A stretch of DNA of 48,428 bases from Aquisalinus sp. (GTDB lineage: Bacteria > Pseudomonadota > Alphaproteobacteria > Caulobacterales > Parvularculaceae). The notes below the pieces were generated by a model, which searched no databases, had not been told where the DNA came from, and saw nothing but the letters and a program-made list of their open reading frames with translations. Shown in pieces: positions 16,047 to 25,430 of the stretch. The DNA is taken from NCBI GenBank assembly GCA_022763115.1, contig JALEGJ010000068.1:1-48428 (forward strand), in the 5' to 3' direction. Every line of letters starts with the position of its first letter. Positions within the stretch are counted from its first letter, which is position 1. Position numbers and translations under genes: made by a program.

Positions 16047-17111
16047 CTACTCCTCAAGGCGAAAAACGAATACCGTTTCTACGTCAGGATGTATAACGGG
16101 CTCACCGTTCACCAGCTTTGGCTTGTATATCCATTGCTGAACCGCCTTGATTGCCGGCCTTGCGAGACAGTCATAGTCACTCTCCACCACGCGCGCATTA
16201 TCTACCTTGCCAGTCGGCATGACATCAAATCTAACTTTAATCCTTAAATTCTCCCCGACGGGTGTGCGATCTACATTTTGGCAACCGTCTGGGTACTCAG
16301 GCGGGAAGCGCCGTTCAACCACGGCATTTCGGTTTCTTTGCGCAATCCCAAGTATATCAAATGTGGACGCATCTATACGCGCTACATCCGGGAGCTGTCC
16401 TGCGGAGAAATCATAACGTTCCTCTTGGGGAAAAGCTTGATTATAGGCAGAATACAATTCTTGCCTCCTATCATTCTCTCCCAACTCGTAATAGATACTA
16501 TCCAATATGCCAAAAAACGATTTCTCAGGTTCGAATATAGGCTGAAATACAGCTGCATAAGCAGGTTCTTTAGCAGCTGAAAACTTTTCCTGCGCATAGA
16601 GTGAAGCCGCGTATCTAAACTTTGTATGCCGTTGTATTGGCTGGCTTTTTTCTTCTGCTCTTGTGATAATCTGCCCTAGTATTCGTTCTGCATCGTCATA
16701 AAATCCGTACGCAAAGTAAATAAATGAGGCCAAGCCCACAATGTCCTGATCTCTATCCACACCGAGTGCATTTAATGAGAACGCCGCCTCCAGATCATCA
16801 ACTGCGGCTCCATAGTCTACTGGCTCTGTTTTCAGGACATAGCCTGCTCGAGCCTCCAGCAGCGTAGCTTTATCCTTAGGACAAATGTCCTTACTATTAA
16901 GAAACTCTGTTATTTCAGCAATAGCTCTAACATTTTCATCGGAAGTGTTTTGATAGCGATTGATTTTCTTTAGAAAATCTTGAGTTTCTTCTTGCAGAAA
17001 TATTGTTCTGCAATCTTTATCTTCCTGAGCGAATGCCACAGTCGGCAGATAGAGAATATTGACCACAAATACGGCCAATATTGCCGGAATAATATCAAAC
17101 CCTTTTACCAT
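16047..17111 (-). CDS. Secreted repeat protein with TonB C-terminal domain
   Basis: The 354-residue protein has a signal peptide (IIPAILAVFVVNILYLPTV, cleavage near AFA-Q). A helical middle region has TPR-like features. The C-terminal TonB-type domain shows FPPEYPDGCQ, IKVRFDVMPTGKVDNARVV and AVQQWIYKPKLVNG. It resembles periplasmic TonB-C proteins rather than a true TonB, since there is no Pro-rich spacer after a membrane anchor. The composition is strikingly AT-rich: 18 of 60 bases in 16921-16980 are G or C, against 40 of 60 in a sampled line of nuoD. This suggests acquisition. It lies between nuoB and nuoC in their orientation. Confidence 0.72.
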   Translation of the reverse strand: MVKGFDIIPAILAVFVVNILYLPTVAFAQEDKDCRTIFLQEETQDFLKKINRYQNTSDENVRAIAEITEFLNSKDICPKDKATLLEARAGYVLKTEPVDYGAAVDDLEAAFSLNALGVDRDQDIVGLASFIYFAYGFYDDAERILGQIITRAEEKSQPIQRHTKFRYAASLYAQEKFSAAKEPAYAAVFQPIFEPEKSFFGILDSIYYELGENDRRQELYSAYNQAFPQEERYDFSAGQLPDVARIDASTFDILGIAQRNRNAVVERRFPPEYPDGCQNVDRTPVGENLRIKVRFDVMPTGKVDNARVVESDYDCLARPAIKAVQQWIYKPKLVNGEPVIHPDVETVFVFRLEE

Positions 17112-17152
17112 GCCAGTCCCCTAAGTAACGTGCCTAGCATAGAGCAATAAAA

Positions 17153-17731
17153 TTATCTGACAATGTTGCCTTCGCGGCGGATTTTCTTTTGTAGCTGCAA
17201 GAGGCCGTAGACCAGTGCTTCTGCGGTTGGCGGGCAGCCTGGCACATAGATGTCGACAGGCACGATACGATCACAGCCGCGCACCACTGAGTAGGAATAG
17301 TGGTAATATCCCCCGCCATTGGCGCAGGAGCCCATGGAAACCACGTAACGCGGTTCCGGCATCTGGTCGTAGACCTTGCGCAAGGCCGGTGCCATCTTGT
17401 TGGTCAAGGTGCCAGCAACGATCATCAGGTCAGACTGGCGCGGACTGGCGCGTGGGGCCATGCCGAAACGCTCAAGATCGTAGCGGGGCATGGACGCCTG
17501 CATCATCTCAACGGCGCAGCAGGCAAGACCAAAGGTCATCCACATCAGGGAGCCGGTGCGAGCCCAATTGATGACAGCATCCGCAGGCGCTGTGAAATAG
17601 CCACGGTCCGCCAACTCATCACTGAGTTGATTGTAAAACGGGTCCTTGTCGGTGGGACTATACCGCTCACCCCGCGCACGTGCAGCAGCACCATAAGCGG
17701 GCGTGACGGGCGTTTTGTCTTCTAGCGCCAT
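17153..17731 (-). CDS. nuoB: NADH-quinone oxidoreductase subunit B (cluster N2)
   Basis: NuoB binds the terminal 4Fe-4S cluster N2 that reduces ubiquinone. Ligands are visible in [11 protein letters not shown], in [11 protein letters not shown] and in [12 protein letters not shown]. The length is 192 residues from the ATG at 17731, normal for the family. This start was chosen because AAGGAG lies seven bases upstream (17739-17744); a longer frame from 17752 has no such site. It overlaps the nuoA stop by ten bases, so translation is coupled. Confidence 0.97.
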   Translation of the reverse strand: MALEDKTPVTPAYGAAARARGERYSPTDKDPFYNQLSDELADRGYFTAPADAVINWARTGSLMWMTFGLACCAVEMMQASMPRYDLERFGMAPRASPRQSDLMIVAGTLTNKMAPALRKVYDQMPEPRYVVSMGSCANGGGYYHYSYSVVRGCDRIVPVDIYVPGCPPTAEALVYGLLQLQKKIRREGNIVR

Positions 17732-18117
17732 TCCAGCGCTCCTTTCTTCCATTCATAGGCAAAGCCAACGAAAAACACGGCCAGGAACGTAAACATCGAC
17801 CAGAAAGCAAATATCTGGAAGTCCCGATCCATGCCCAGTTCCGGATTAAATAGCGTTACTGCCCAGGGGAACAGGAAGGCCACATCAAGGTCCACAATAA
17901 TAAAAAGAATGGCCACGATGTAGAACTGAACATCGAACTTCATGCGCGCATCATCGAAGGCTTCAAAGCCACATTCATAGGTGGACACCTTTTCAGGGTC
18001 CGGGTCGGTTGGTGCCAGCACCATGGGCAGTATCAGGAAAAGGACACCGAACACGGATGCCAGCCCCAGGAAAATCAGGATTGGCAGGTAATTGAGCAGG
18101 AACTCTGAGCTGGCCAT
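17722..18117 (-). CDS. nuoA: NADH-quinone oxidoreductase subunit A
   Basis: NuoA is a three-span membrane subunit near the quinone site. The 131-residue protein has the conserved loop [22 protein letters not shown] and the acidic second span [15 protein letters not shown]. It is the first gene of the nuo cluster. Upstream sits a leader with two hairpins. The ATG at 18117 has AAGGTGA about seven bases upstream. Confidence 0.97.
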   Translation of the reverse strand: MASSEFLLNYLPILIFLGLASVFGVLFLILPMVLAPTDPDPEKVSTYECGFEAFDDARMKFDVQFYIVAILFIIVDLDVAFLFPWAVTLFNPELGMDRDFQIFAFWSMFTFLAVFFVGFAYEWKKGALEWR

Positions 18118-18145
18118 CTATCTATCACCTTACAGCTTCAACAAG

Positions 18146-18194
18146 GCTGCCTTTGCTGGCAGCAGAACTTTGGCGGAACCTAGAAAGGTCCGCC
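18146..18194. promoter_or_regulatory. Two hairpins in the leader between panB and nuoA
   Basis: GCTGCC-TTTGCT-GGCAGC (18146-18163) is a perfect 6-bp stem. GGCGGAACC-TAGAAA-GGTCCGCC (18172-18194) is an 8-bp stem with one bulged base. Both lie in the 151 bp between the panB stop and the nuoA start, 30-80 bp before nuoA. No T-run follows on the minus strand, so neither is a standard terminator. They may limit read-through from panB or act in the nuo leader RNA. Confidence 0.45.
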
Positions 18195-18268
18195 ATCAAG
18201 ATCAACGATAATCGCAGTTTTCCCGGTAATTATGACAGTCGGCCCTGAGGCGTCTTTAACCTTATTTT

Positions 18269-19096
18269 TCAGGCGCCGGATTTCTTCAACTGATAGGTTT
18301 CCGCCTTGCCGGGGAAATTGCGACTGCGCACATCGGCAGCATAATCCTCCACAGCGGAGAGGATCTCGGATTTGAGATTACCGTAACGGCGGACGAATTT
18401 CGGGGTCCAGTCAACCATGCCAACCATGTCATCTGTCACGAGTATCTGACCATCGCAGGATGCTGACGCGCCGATGCCGACCGTCGGACAGGAAACGATA
18501 CTGGTGATTTCGCCTGCCAGCTCTTCTGCAACCCCTTCGATGACGATGGCGAAGGCACCGGCATCATCCGCTGCTTTTGCTTCAGCGATCACGCGGTCAC
18601 GTTCATCATTATTGCGGCCTTTGGCACGGAAACCGCCATCCACATTCACGGCCTGGGGGCGCAGGCCTACATGACCCATCACGGGAATACCCCGCTCGAC
18701 AAGATGTTCAATCTGTCTTGCCGCATATGTCCCGCTTTCAATCTTTACAGCCTGGCAGCCGGTTTCTTTCATCAAACGGGACGCATTCATGAAAGCCTGA
18801 TCCGAACTCGTTTCGTAAGAGCCGAAAGGCATGTCAACAACGACAAATGCCTGTTGTGCCCCGCGCATCACTGCCTGCCCGTGCAAGATCATCATTTCCA
18901 TGGTGACACCGACTGTCGACGGCAGGCCATGCACAACCATGCCGACACTGTCCCCCACCAGTATGAGGTCGCAATGAGCGTCGAGAAGCCCGGCCATTGG
19001 CGCGTCATAAGCTGTCAGACAGACCAGCGGGGTGCCGTCTTTGGCTTTGCGAATATCCTTCACCGTCTTGCGGGTGACTATTTCCTGTTTTGACAT
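18269..19096 (-). CDS. panB: 3-methyl-2-oxobutanoate hydroxymethyltransferase
   Basis: PanB adds a hydroxymethyl group from 5,10-methylenetetrahydrofolate to 2-oxoisovalerate, giving ketopantoate, the first step to pantothenate and coenzyme A. The 275-residue protein has the typical opening (TAYDAPMAGLLDAHCDLILV), GDSVGMVVHGLPSTVGVTM, the GHVGLRPQ motif and IGASASCDGQILVTDDM. The length is normal. It is the gene upstream of nuoA on the same strand, with a 151-bp gap containing hairpins. panC is not adjacent. Confidence 0.97.
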   Translation of the reverse strand: MSKQEIVTRKTVKDIRKAKDGTPLVCLTAYDAPMAGLLDAHCDLILVGDSVGMVVHGLPSTVGVTMEMMILHGQAVMRGAQQAFVVVDMPFGSYETSSDQAFMNASRLMKETGCQAVKIESGTYAARQIEHLVERGIPVMGHVGLRPQAVNVDGGFRAKGRNNDERDRVIAEAKAADDAGAFAIVIEGVAEELAGEITSIVSCPTVGIGASASCDGQILVTDDMVGMVDWTPKFVRRYGNLKSEILSAVEDYAADVRSRNFPGKAETYQLKKSGA

Positions 19097-19232
19097 CTGC
19101 CGCCCTTAGCAGGCGCAGCATTTACCAGCAAGCGCCTGCAGCGGGTGGCGCGGCCGGGACATGATACAGCATCAGAGTATTTTAACCATTCGCGTTAATT
19201 ATCCGCTGCTTGTGACAGGGACAGGGCGCGTC

Positions 19233-21389
19233 ATGAGTAATATCACGACTGACAATCAGGAGCTGATCGGGGATTCACTCGCAGCTGTGATCATTCGGCT
19301 GGTGACGATTATCGCTGTCAGTACCGTATTGATTTGTACCGCAGTGTGCGTCGTCGTTCTGTTCCACAACCTGCGGGCGCAAAAAATGACCGAAATCAGC
19401 AGACACGCTGCTGAGCGAGCCGAGAACCAGCAGGAAATATTCAACCAGGTGGCCGCGTTGGAGCGAAAAGCCATCAGACTTTTGAATTATCGTCTTGAGA
19501 ACATAACGACAGCCCAATCAGTGCAAGAATTTGACCGGCTCTTTCCACTTCAGGAAGACGGAACACGCCGCAGCCACCCTGCCCTGTTTGACGGCTTTGT
19601 GTCGTCCGACGGGGAATACGTGCACGGCGTAGGCAGCTTCATCTCAAATGGCGAGACTATTTCAGATGAAGAAAAGCACCTGATCGTGAGTGCCTATCAT
19701 GTGATCAAACAGATCGGCCCGGTGATCGAGCCCTACTTCGATAATTTCTGGTTTTTTACGCCCGCCAACCAGCTGATTATCTATGCGCCCCATCGAGAGG
19801 ACAGACTGATGTTCTATCGTGAAAGTGCTCCTGCAGATCTTGATTTTACGGGTCAGCCTTTTGAGGTGAATACGCGCTTTGATGTGAATCCCGCTCGGGT
19901 CATGACCTGCACAGACCTGACCGCAATCATGTATGACAATTCAGGCCGTACCCTGACATCTGGCTGCCAAACACCAATTGACATTGAGGGAGAGCTCATT
20001 GGTGCTTTCGGGATCAGCCTGCCGCTTGATGGCTGGCTCAAGGATGCTGTTGAGCCAGCGGTCGAATTTGCAACGCCAATGCTGATCAACGGCTCCGGTG
20101 ACCTCATTGCCCACCCTGACATGTTGGCTCCATCTAATGATAATCTGCAACTGGCCGCAGACCTCACAGAAACGCTGGGCCTTGGCAAATTAGCCCAGAT
20201 AGCGGCGGTAGGTGCGAGTTCAGATATTATTACAAAGGGCCCCTACTATCTTGCCTATCAGAAAATAGCAGGACCTGAATGGACATTGGTGATGGCTGTC
20301 GACAGAAGTTATATACTCGGCAAGGTGATCAATGTCATTTTCCCCATACTGATATTTGTTATCATCGCGACAAGCGGAGGGATATATCTTCATTACAGGC
20401 TCTTGCGCTATAGTATCGCAAAGCCTCTTTACAAATTGAGTATGTCAGCGCGTAGCAAAAGTCAGAACGCAGAAAATACGATCCGGTTACTCAGCAGCAG
20501 AACGGATGAAGTGGGGACTCTTGCTACCGCCATTTGCGAGCGCGATGACCGGTTCAGAGCCCTTGTGGCGTCGCTTGAAAACGTTGTCAGTGAACGAACA
20601 CATAAGCTGCGTCAGAGGGAAGAAAGCCTGCAGCGCCTGAACAAAAGCCTGAAGGAATTTGCTTTTGTCGCCTCGCATGATCTGAAAACTCCCCTTCGTC
20701 AAAGCGAAGCGTTTATCCATGTATTGCGAGAGGAACTCGAGCGCACGGAAACGCCAATTACAGATGACGCGCAAGAGGCCCTCGATATCATCATGTCCTG
20801 CAGTCAGCGTATGCGGCACATTGTCAAAAGTCTTTACGAACTGAGCAGCACAGATACAGCAGAAGTTGAGCGCGAACAGGTTAGTCTTGATAAAGTTGTT
20901 CACGAAGCCGCAGACCAGGTCCGCATCCTGCTGAAAGAAACTTCTGCTTCGTTGGAAATTTCGCCACTACCGGATGCCCTGGGCTCCACTGGTATGCTAA
21001 CGCAGCTTTTCCAGAACCTGATTGTTAACGCCTGCAAATACTCAGGCGACGCCTCTCCTGTAATCCGCATCTATGCCGGTCGCTCAGTCGATGAAAAATG
21101 CCGGATTATTCTGGAGGATGAAGGCACCGGAATCGCTGAAGATTATGCTGAAAAAGTCTTTGAGCCTTTCAAACGACTGGTGCGCAAGGATGAAATCGAA
21201 GGGGCTGGTATCGGGCTGGCATTATGCCGGAAAATTGCCCAACGCCACGAGGGCGATATCAGACTGGACCCGGATTATGATCACGGAGCCAGATTTATCA
21301 TTACTCTGCCGGGCGTCTGCGTTGCCTCCATTGAGGCACCAGAGACCGAAAATAAAGACATCCCCGAGCCTGAAATTAAGGTTGCCTAG
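19233..21389 (+). CDS. Membrane-bound sensor histidine kinase
   Basis: The product has 718 residues from the ATG at 19233, with AGGG upstream; an upstream start would add 24 residues. Order of parts: a membrane span (about residues 14-40), a periplasmic sensor region of some 330 residues with a Cache-like look, a second span (about 370-390), a HAMP-like stretch and coiled coil (VVSERTHKLRQREESLQRL), HisKA with phospho-acceptor His482 (FVASHDLKTPLR), then an ATPase domain with NLIVNACKYSGD, EDEGTGIAEDYAEKVFEPF and GAGIGLALCRKIA. No response regulator is adjacent, so it is an orphan kinase. The signal is unknown. Confidence 0.9.
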   Translation: MSNITTDNQELIGDSLAAVIIRLVTIIAVSTVLICTAVCVVVLFHNLRAQKMTEISRHAAERAENQQEIFNQVAALERKAIRLLNYRLENITTAQSVQEFDRLFPLQEDGTRRSHPALFDGFVSSDGEYVHGVGSFISNGETISDEEKHLIVSAYHVIKQIGPVIEPYFDNFWFFTPANQLIIYAPHREDRLMFYRESAPADLDFTGQPFEVNTRFDVNPARVMTCTDLTAIMYDNSGRTLTSGCQTPIDIEGELIGAFGISLPLDGWLKDAVEPAVEFATPMLINGSGDLIAHPDMLAPSNDNLQLAADLTETLGLGKLAQIAAVGASSDIITKGPYYLAYQKIAGPEWTLVMAVDRSYILGKVINVIFPILIFVIIATSGGIYLHYRLLRYSIAKPLYKLSMSARSKSQNAENTIRLLSSRTDEVGTLATAICERDDRFRALVASLENVVSERTHKLRQREESLQRLNKSLKEFAFVASHDLKTPLRQSEAFIHVLREELERTETPITDDAQEALDIIMSCSQRMRHIVKSLYELSSTDTAEVEREQVSLDKVVHEAADQVRILLKETSASLEISPLPDALGSTGMLTQLFQNLIVNACKYSGDASPVIRIYAGRSVDEKCRIILEDEGTGIAEDYAEKVFEPFKRLVRKDEIEGAGIGLALCRKIAQRHEGDIRLDPDYDHGARFIITLPGVCVASIEAPETENKDIPEPEIKVA

Positions 21390-21439
21390 ACACGTATCTG
21401 ACCCTCAGATGTGGTTTCATCACTTTGGGGAACTCATAA

Positions 21440-22297
21440 ATGCGTCGAATACTAATTCTTATTCTTCTATGTGCCGGTCTCACTGCACTCATCCTGTGGC
21501 CGGTTTCCCTTCAGCCTGAGCATGTATTTTTCTCGGATGCGCCCCGAAGCCGGGCCGAGGTTATCGCACATGGGGCCGGACAAGGCGTGCAGCCGCCCAA
21601 CACCCTGCCAGCTCTTGCAACTGCGGTGTCTATGGGGGCTGATATTCTGGAAGTCGATGTTCAGCGCACAAAAGACGGCATTCTCGTTCTTCTGCATGAT
21701 GATACGCTCGACAGAACAACGAATATGAGCGGCGCCATCGCGGAAATGACCTGGGCCGAGGTTTCGCAAGCCCGGGCCGACACTGTCACCATCGAAGCGT
21801 TGAATGGTAACATCGGAGTGCCAAGAGTTGATGTCGCCCTCGCCCAACATCGCAACAACCGCTGGCTCATCGAAATCAAACCAGGTCCGGAGCGGCTCCA
21901 AGCTGCAACTGAGTTATGCGCGGAAATCCAGAGACAGGAAATGAGTGATCAGGTCATGGTCGCCGCTTTCGATCACGCCACTTTGAAGCAATTCAGGAAT
22001 GACTGCCCTGATGTTGCAACCAGCATGTCCGCGACCGAGGTGCGGAATTTCGTCATCGCGGCACGGCTCGGCCTATCCCGCTTCGTACCGACACCCGCAA
22101 TCGCCATGCAGATTCCCCGCGAGCAAGGTGGCCTCAATCTGGTACATCCACGCGTCTTGAGCGCAGCACGTGCGCGGAATATCCGGGTTCACGTCTGGAC
22201 AATCAACTCCCCTGAGGAAATGCAGGACCTTCTCGCACTTGGTGTTGACGGAATCATTACCGATTATGTGGAAGTGCTGGGAAAACTGGTCTGGTAA
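21440..22297 (+). CDS. Glycerophosphodiester phosphodiesterase family protein, exported
   Basis: The 285-residue protein has an N-terminal signal or anchor (ILILILLCAGLTALILW) and a GDPD TIM-barrel domain. The catalytic His of VIAHGAGQG, the metal ligands in EVDVQRTKDG and the second His in VLLHDDTLDRTTN are present, as is WLIEIKPG. The usual HRG and PENT are replaced by HGA and PPNT, so a conserved Arg and Glu are missing. GDPD enzymes split glycerophosphodiesters into glycerol-3-phosphate and an alcohol. Localisation would be periplasmic or membrane-bound. It follows the kinase gene by 50 bp. Confidence 0.88.
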   Translation: MRRILILILLCAGLTALILWPVSLQPEHVFFSDAPRSRAEVIAHGAGQGVQPPNTLPALATAVSMGADILEVDVQRTKDGILVLLHDDTLDRTTNMSGAIAEMTWAEVSQARADTVTIEALNGNIGVPRVDVALAQHRNNRWLIEIKPGPERLQAATELCAEIQRQEMSDQVMVAAFDHATLKQFRNDCPDVATSMSATEVRNFVIAARLGLSRFVPTPAIAMQIPREQGGLNLVHPRVLSAARARNIRVHVWTINSPEEMQDLLALGVDGIITDYVEVLGKLVW

Positions 22298-22330
22298 CCA
22301 TTCTCTACCAGAGGCACAGCCAGCGAATAC

Positions 22331-22828
22331 TCAACGATCTTCAATCGCCGTAATCGTATCAACTGCAAGGAGCGCTTCATCAAGGCTGTCCTGGACTGAC
22401 TCCAGCTTTTGCAGCATCTCATTAAGCCTGACAAGCAACTCATCTGCTGACTGATCAGTTATGCTGTCCGGCACATTCTCCCCCACAGCATCGGAAGCTT
22501 CGGCGGCTGAAGAGCTATGATCGTCAGCTTCCGGTAACCATGGCTCTCCTGCCAGCGCTTTGCGGCCGATCTCGGCGACATATTGTGCGCCATTATCCTT
22601 GAAGATCTGCTGCACACCCTTGGTGGTGTATTTCTCTTCATGCAAGAGGGTTTTCACGCCATTTAGAAGTTCGATGTCGTAAGTGCGATAGAAGCGCCTA
22701 CCCCCAGCGCGTCGCATCGGCCTTATGTATCCGAAAGTATCTTCCCAGTGTCTCAGGACATGTTGCGGCAGATCGAGTTGTTCGGCTGCCTCGCTTATGG
22801 TTCGAAAAGCGTCGGGGGATTTGGTCAC
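22331..22828 (-). CDS. MerR-family transcriptional regulator
   Basis: The 165-residue protein has an N-terminal MerR winged helix-turn-helix ([20 protein letters not shown], then [20 protein letters not shown]) and an acidic C-terminal part that ends in a coiled coil ([20 protein letters not shown]). There is no metal-binding Cys. Its start overlaps the ihfA stop by four bases (ATGA). This plsX-fabH-ihfA-merR order is widespread in alphaproteobacteria. The target genes are not known. Confidence 0.92.
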   Translation of the reverse strand: MTKSPDAFRTISEAAEQLDLPQHVLRHWEDTFGYIRPMRRAGGRRFYRTYDIELLNGVKTLLHEEKYTTKGVQQIFKDNGAQYVAEIGRKALAGEPWLPEADDHSSSAAEASDAVGENVPDSITDQSADELLVRLNEMLQKLESVQDSLDEALLAVDTITAIEDR

Positions 22829-23154
22829 TCAGCTGCCCTGTTCCTGCTCTCCCCGCCCTGCATTGTTTTGTTGATATGATCCTTGAGCACATGAGATGGT
22901 CGAAAGCTCAGTACGCGGCGTGGTTTTATCGGAACTTCTTCCCCCGTTTTTGGATTACGTCCGATCCGCTCATTCTTCTCGCGCACAGCGAACGTGCCGA
23001 AGGACGAAAGCTTCACGGTTTTTCCTTCTTCAAGGCGGTCAGCTATTGTCTCAAGAATGTTTTCGACCAGTTCTGATGACTCATTACGCGACAGGCCGAC
23101 ATTGCGATAAACGGCTTCAGTCAGATCTGCGCGTGTCAGAGTTTTGCTAGCCAT
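22825..23154 (-). CDS. ihfA: Integration host factor subunit alpha
   Basis: IhfA pairs with IhfB to bend DNA sharply at specific sites, helping recombination and transcription. The 109-residue protein has the HU/IHF signature [20 protein letters not shown] and the DNA-inserting arm [20 protein letters not shown]. The ATG at 23154 ([20 protein letters not shown]) matches the family start. A frame open further upstream would add 19 residues without support. It lies downstream of fabH and overlaps merR by four bases. Confidence 0.95.
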   Translation of the reverse strand: MASKTLTRADLTEAVYRNVGLSRNESSELVENILETIADRLEEGKTVKLSSFGTFAVREKNERIGRNPKTGEEVPIKPRRVLSFRPSHVLKDHINKTMQGGESRNRAAE

Positions 23155-23267
23155 ATTATAACCCCGATGTGTAATGATGGCAGAATAGACAAAACTGAGC
23201 ACCGGGGTCAATAAACTATATCAAGTAAGCCTTTGAAATATCGTAGTTTTATGTCGGCATGCTGAAA

Positions 23268-24239
23268 TCAGTAGCGCAGCAGGGCAGCCCCCCAGGTCAA
23301 TCCGCCCCCCATTCCTTCCAGCATTACTAGATCACCCGATTTTATGCGTCCTTCTTGAAGGGCTGTATCGAAAGCGAGCGGGATGGAGGCCGCTGACGTA
23401 TTGCCGTGCTGGGCAATCGTGGAGATCACCCGGTCTTTCGAGATACCGAGTTTTTTGACGACTCCGTCAATGATACGCTGATTGGCCTGATGCGGCACGA
23501 AGATATCGATCTCGGCAGGCGCGATGCCAGCGGCATCTGCGGCTTCCATCATGGCAGATGAGATGCGATTGACGGCTTCCCGAAATACCTTGTTGCCTTG
23601 CATACGCAAGTGGCCTGCTGTCTGCGTTGACGAAACACCGCCATCGACATGCAGGAGGTCAACCATGCTCCCGTCGCATCGAAGGCAACTTGAAATAATG
23701 CCTTTACCGTCTGCCTGATCTGCTGGCTCTGCCGATAGCACAAAAGCGCCTGCACCATCGCCAAACAGAACGCAGGTCGTACGGTCTTCCCAGTCGAGAA
23801 TACGCGAGAAGGTTTCTGCGCCAATCACCAAGGCCTGTTTGTGCTGACCAGAGGCGAGGAACTTTTCTGCGGTGGAGAGGGCATATACGAACCCGGTGCA
23901 CACAGCATGAATATCAAATGCAGCCCCCTGACGGATGCCAAGCTTGGCCTGAACGATCGCCGCCGTCGCCGGAAAGGTCAGGTCCGGCGTTGCAGTTGCA
24001 ACAATCACGAGGTCAATGTCATCTGGCCCAAGACCCGCCTGCTCCATGGCGCGCCTTGCTGCGCCGACGGCAAGATCTGAGGTAAGCTCGTTTTCCGACG
24101 CGATAAAGCGCTGCGTGATCCCGGTACGCTCCCTGATCCATTCATCAGACGTATCCACCCTTTCGGACAGGTCTGCATTGGTCACAACTTTTTCGGGCAA
24201 ATAGCTGCCCACGCCTTTCACGACGGCTTTGAAACTCAT
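23268..24239 (-). CDS. fabH: 3-oxoacyl-ACP synthase III
   Basis: FabH condenses acetyl-CoA with malonyl-ACP to start fatty acid synthesis. The 323-residue protein has the Cys-His-Asn triad in AVCTGFVYAL, PHQANQRIID and HGNTSAASIP, and ends GGLTWGAALLRY as expected. The start shares one base with the plsX stop (TAATG). The length is normal. Confidence 0.98.
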   Translation of the reverse strand: MSFKAVVKGVGSYLPEKVVTNADLSERVDTSDEWIRERTGITQRFIASENELTSDLAVGAARRAMEQAGLGPDDIDLVIVATATPDLTFPATAAIVQAKLGIRQGAAFDIHAVCTGFVYALSTAEKFLASGQHKQALVIGAETFSRILDWEDRTTCVLFGDGAGAFVLSAEPADQADGKGIISSCLRCDGSMVDLLHVDGGVSSTQTAGHLRMQGNKVFREAVNRISSAMMEAADAAGIAPAEIDIFVPHQANQRIIDGVVKKLGISKDRVISTIAQHGNTSAASIPLAFDTALQEGRIKSGDLVMLEGMGGGLTWGAALLRY

Positions 24240-25339
24240 TACACGATGGCCTTTTGCTGGCTTTTTTGTTCTTCAGTGTCTTGATTACTCTGCGTGAGCG
24301 CCCGTTCTGTGCGGCGTTCCACTTTTGCTATGGTCGTTTTGATCTCATCCCGGAACGGGTTACGCGCAAGATTTTCTGCCGTGAGCAACGCTGCCGCAAT
24401 GCCGTCTGCGTCGCTACTGCCATGACTTTTCAGTACCAGACCGTTCAACCCCAAAAGCGGAGCGCCGTTCACCCGGGACGGGTCCATGCGCGACTTCAAT
24501 CTCTTGAGAGAGCCCATCATCAATGCCGCGCCCATTTTTGAAAGCAGTGTGGCTGTCAACGATTCCCGCACCCAGCCGCCGATCATGCGCGCAGTGCCCT
24601 CGGCGGATTTCAGCGCGATGTTGCCCGTGAAACCATCTGTCACGATTACATCGACTGTACCCTTGGCGAGATCATCGCCCTCGACAAAGCCGTAAAAGTC
24701 CATTTCAGGGTCTGCTTCGCGCAAGGTGGTCGCTGCGGTTCTGATGAGTTCATGGCCTTTCAACTCTTCAGCCCCGACATTCAGAAGGCCGACTTTTGGC
24801 TTCTGCTTGCCCGTGAGTGCCCGGTAGTAAGCCTCTCCCATGATTGCAAATTGTACAAGCTGGGTCTCGTTCGCTTCTACATTCGCACCAACATCGAGAA
24901 CAACGCCATTCCCGCCCTGAATATTGGGCCAAAGTGCCGTAATGGCAGGACGGTCCACGCCTTCAATCATGCGTAATTGCAGCACTGACATGGCCATCAG
25001 GGCACCGGTGTTGCCACAGGATACGGCCGCAGAGACCTCGCCTTTCTTGACCGCTTCAATCGCCGCCCACATTGACGTGTTGCGCCCTCGACGCATGACT
25101 TGCGTCGGCTTGTCCTGCATTGTGACCACCGCCTCGGCGTGGCGAATGCGAATCTTGTTGCTGTCAAGATCAAGCCCTGCGCCCGGACCATGCTCGCGTA
25201 TCCGTGCTTCATCCCCGGCCAGGACGACTGATGCTTCAAGACCTTTTTGAAAAGCCTGACGGCAGCCTGCCAACAGGGTTTCGATGCCCTTGTCGGCCCC
25301 CATCACATCCAGGGCTATAGCCAGTTGCTGATTTGACAT
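24239..25339 (-). CDS. plsX: Phosphate acyltransferase
   Basis: PlsX makes acyl-phosphate from acyl-ACP for phospholipid synthesis. The 366-residue protein starts LAIALDVMGADKGIE and has SCGNTGALMAM, NVGAEELKGHELIR and IVTDGFTGNIALKSAEG. It heads the plsX-fabH-ihfA-merR run and overlaps fabH by one base. The C-terminal tail (QSNQDTEEQKSQQKAIV) is longer than in many homologues. Confidence 0.98.
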   Translation of the reverse strand: MSNQQLAIALDVMGADKGIETLLAGCRQAFQKGLEASVVLAGDEARIREHGPGAGLDLDSNKIRIRHAEAVVTMQDKPTQVMRRGRNTSMWAAIEAVKKGEVSAAVSCGNTGALMAMSVLQLRMIEGVDRPAITALWPNIQGGNGVVLDVGANVEANETQLVQFAIMGEAYYRALTGKQKPKVGLLNVGAEELKGHELIRTAATTLREADPEMDFYGFVEGDDLAKGTVDVIVTDGFTGNIALKSAEGTARMIGGWVRESLTATLLSKMGAALMMGSLKRLKSRMDPSRVNGAPLLGLNGLVLKSHGSSDADGIAAALLTAENLARNPFRDEIKTTIAKVERRTERALTQSNQDTEEQKSQQKAIV

Positions 25340-25430
25340 GTCCGGTCGGAACTTTCCTTATTCCGGCGCAAAATACAGAGTCCGCGCAACGATGCAACGT
25401 CACTGTTTATCGTTATTTTTCAAAGATATC

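Noticed and set aside
15518-17111. A TonB-ExbB-ExbD transport system
   Set aside because: Only the TonB-C domain is present. No ExbB, ExbD or TonB-dependent receptor genes are in the window.
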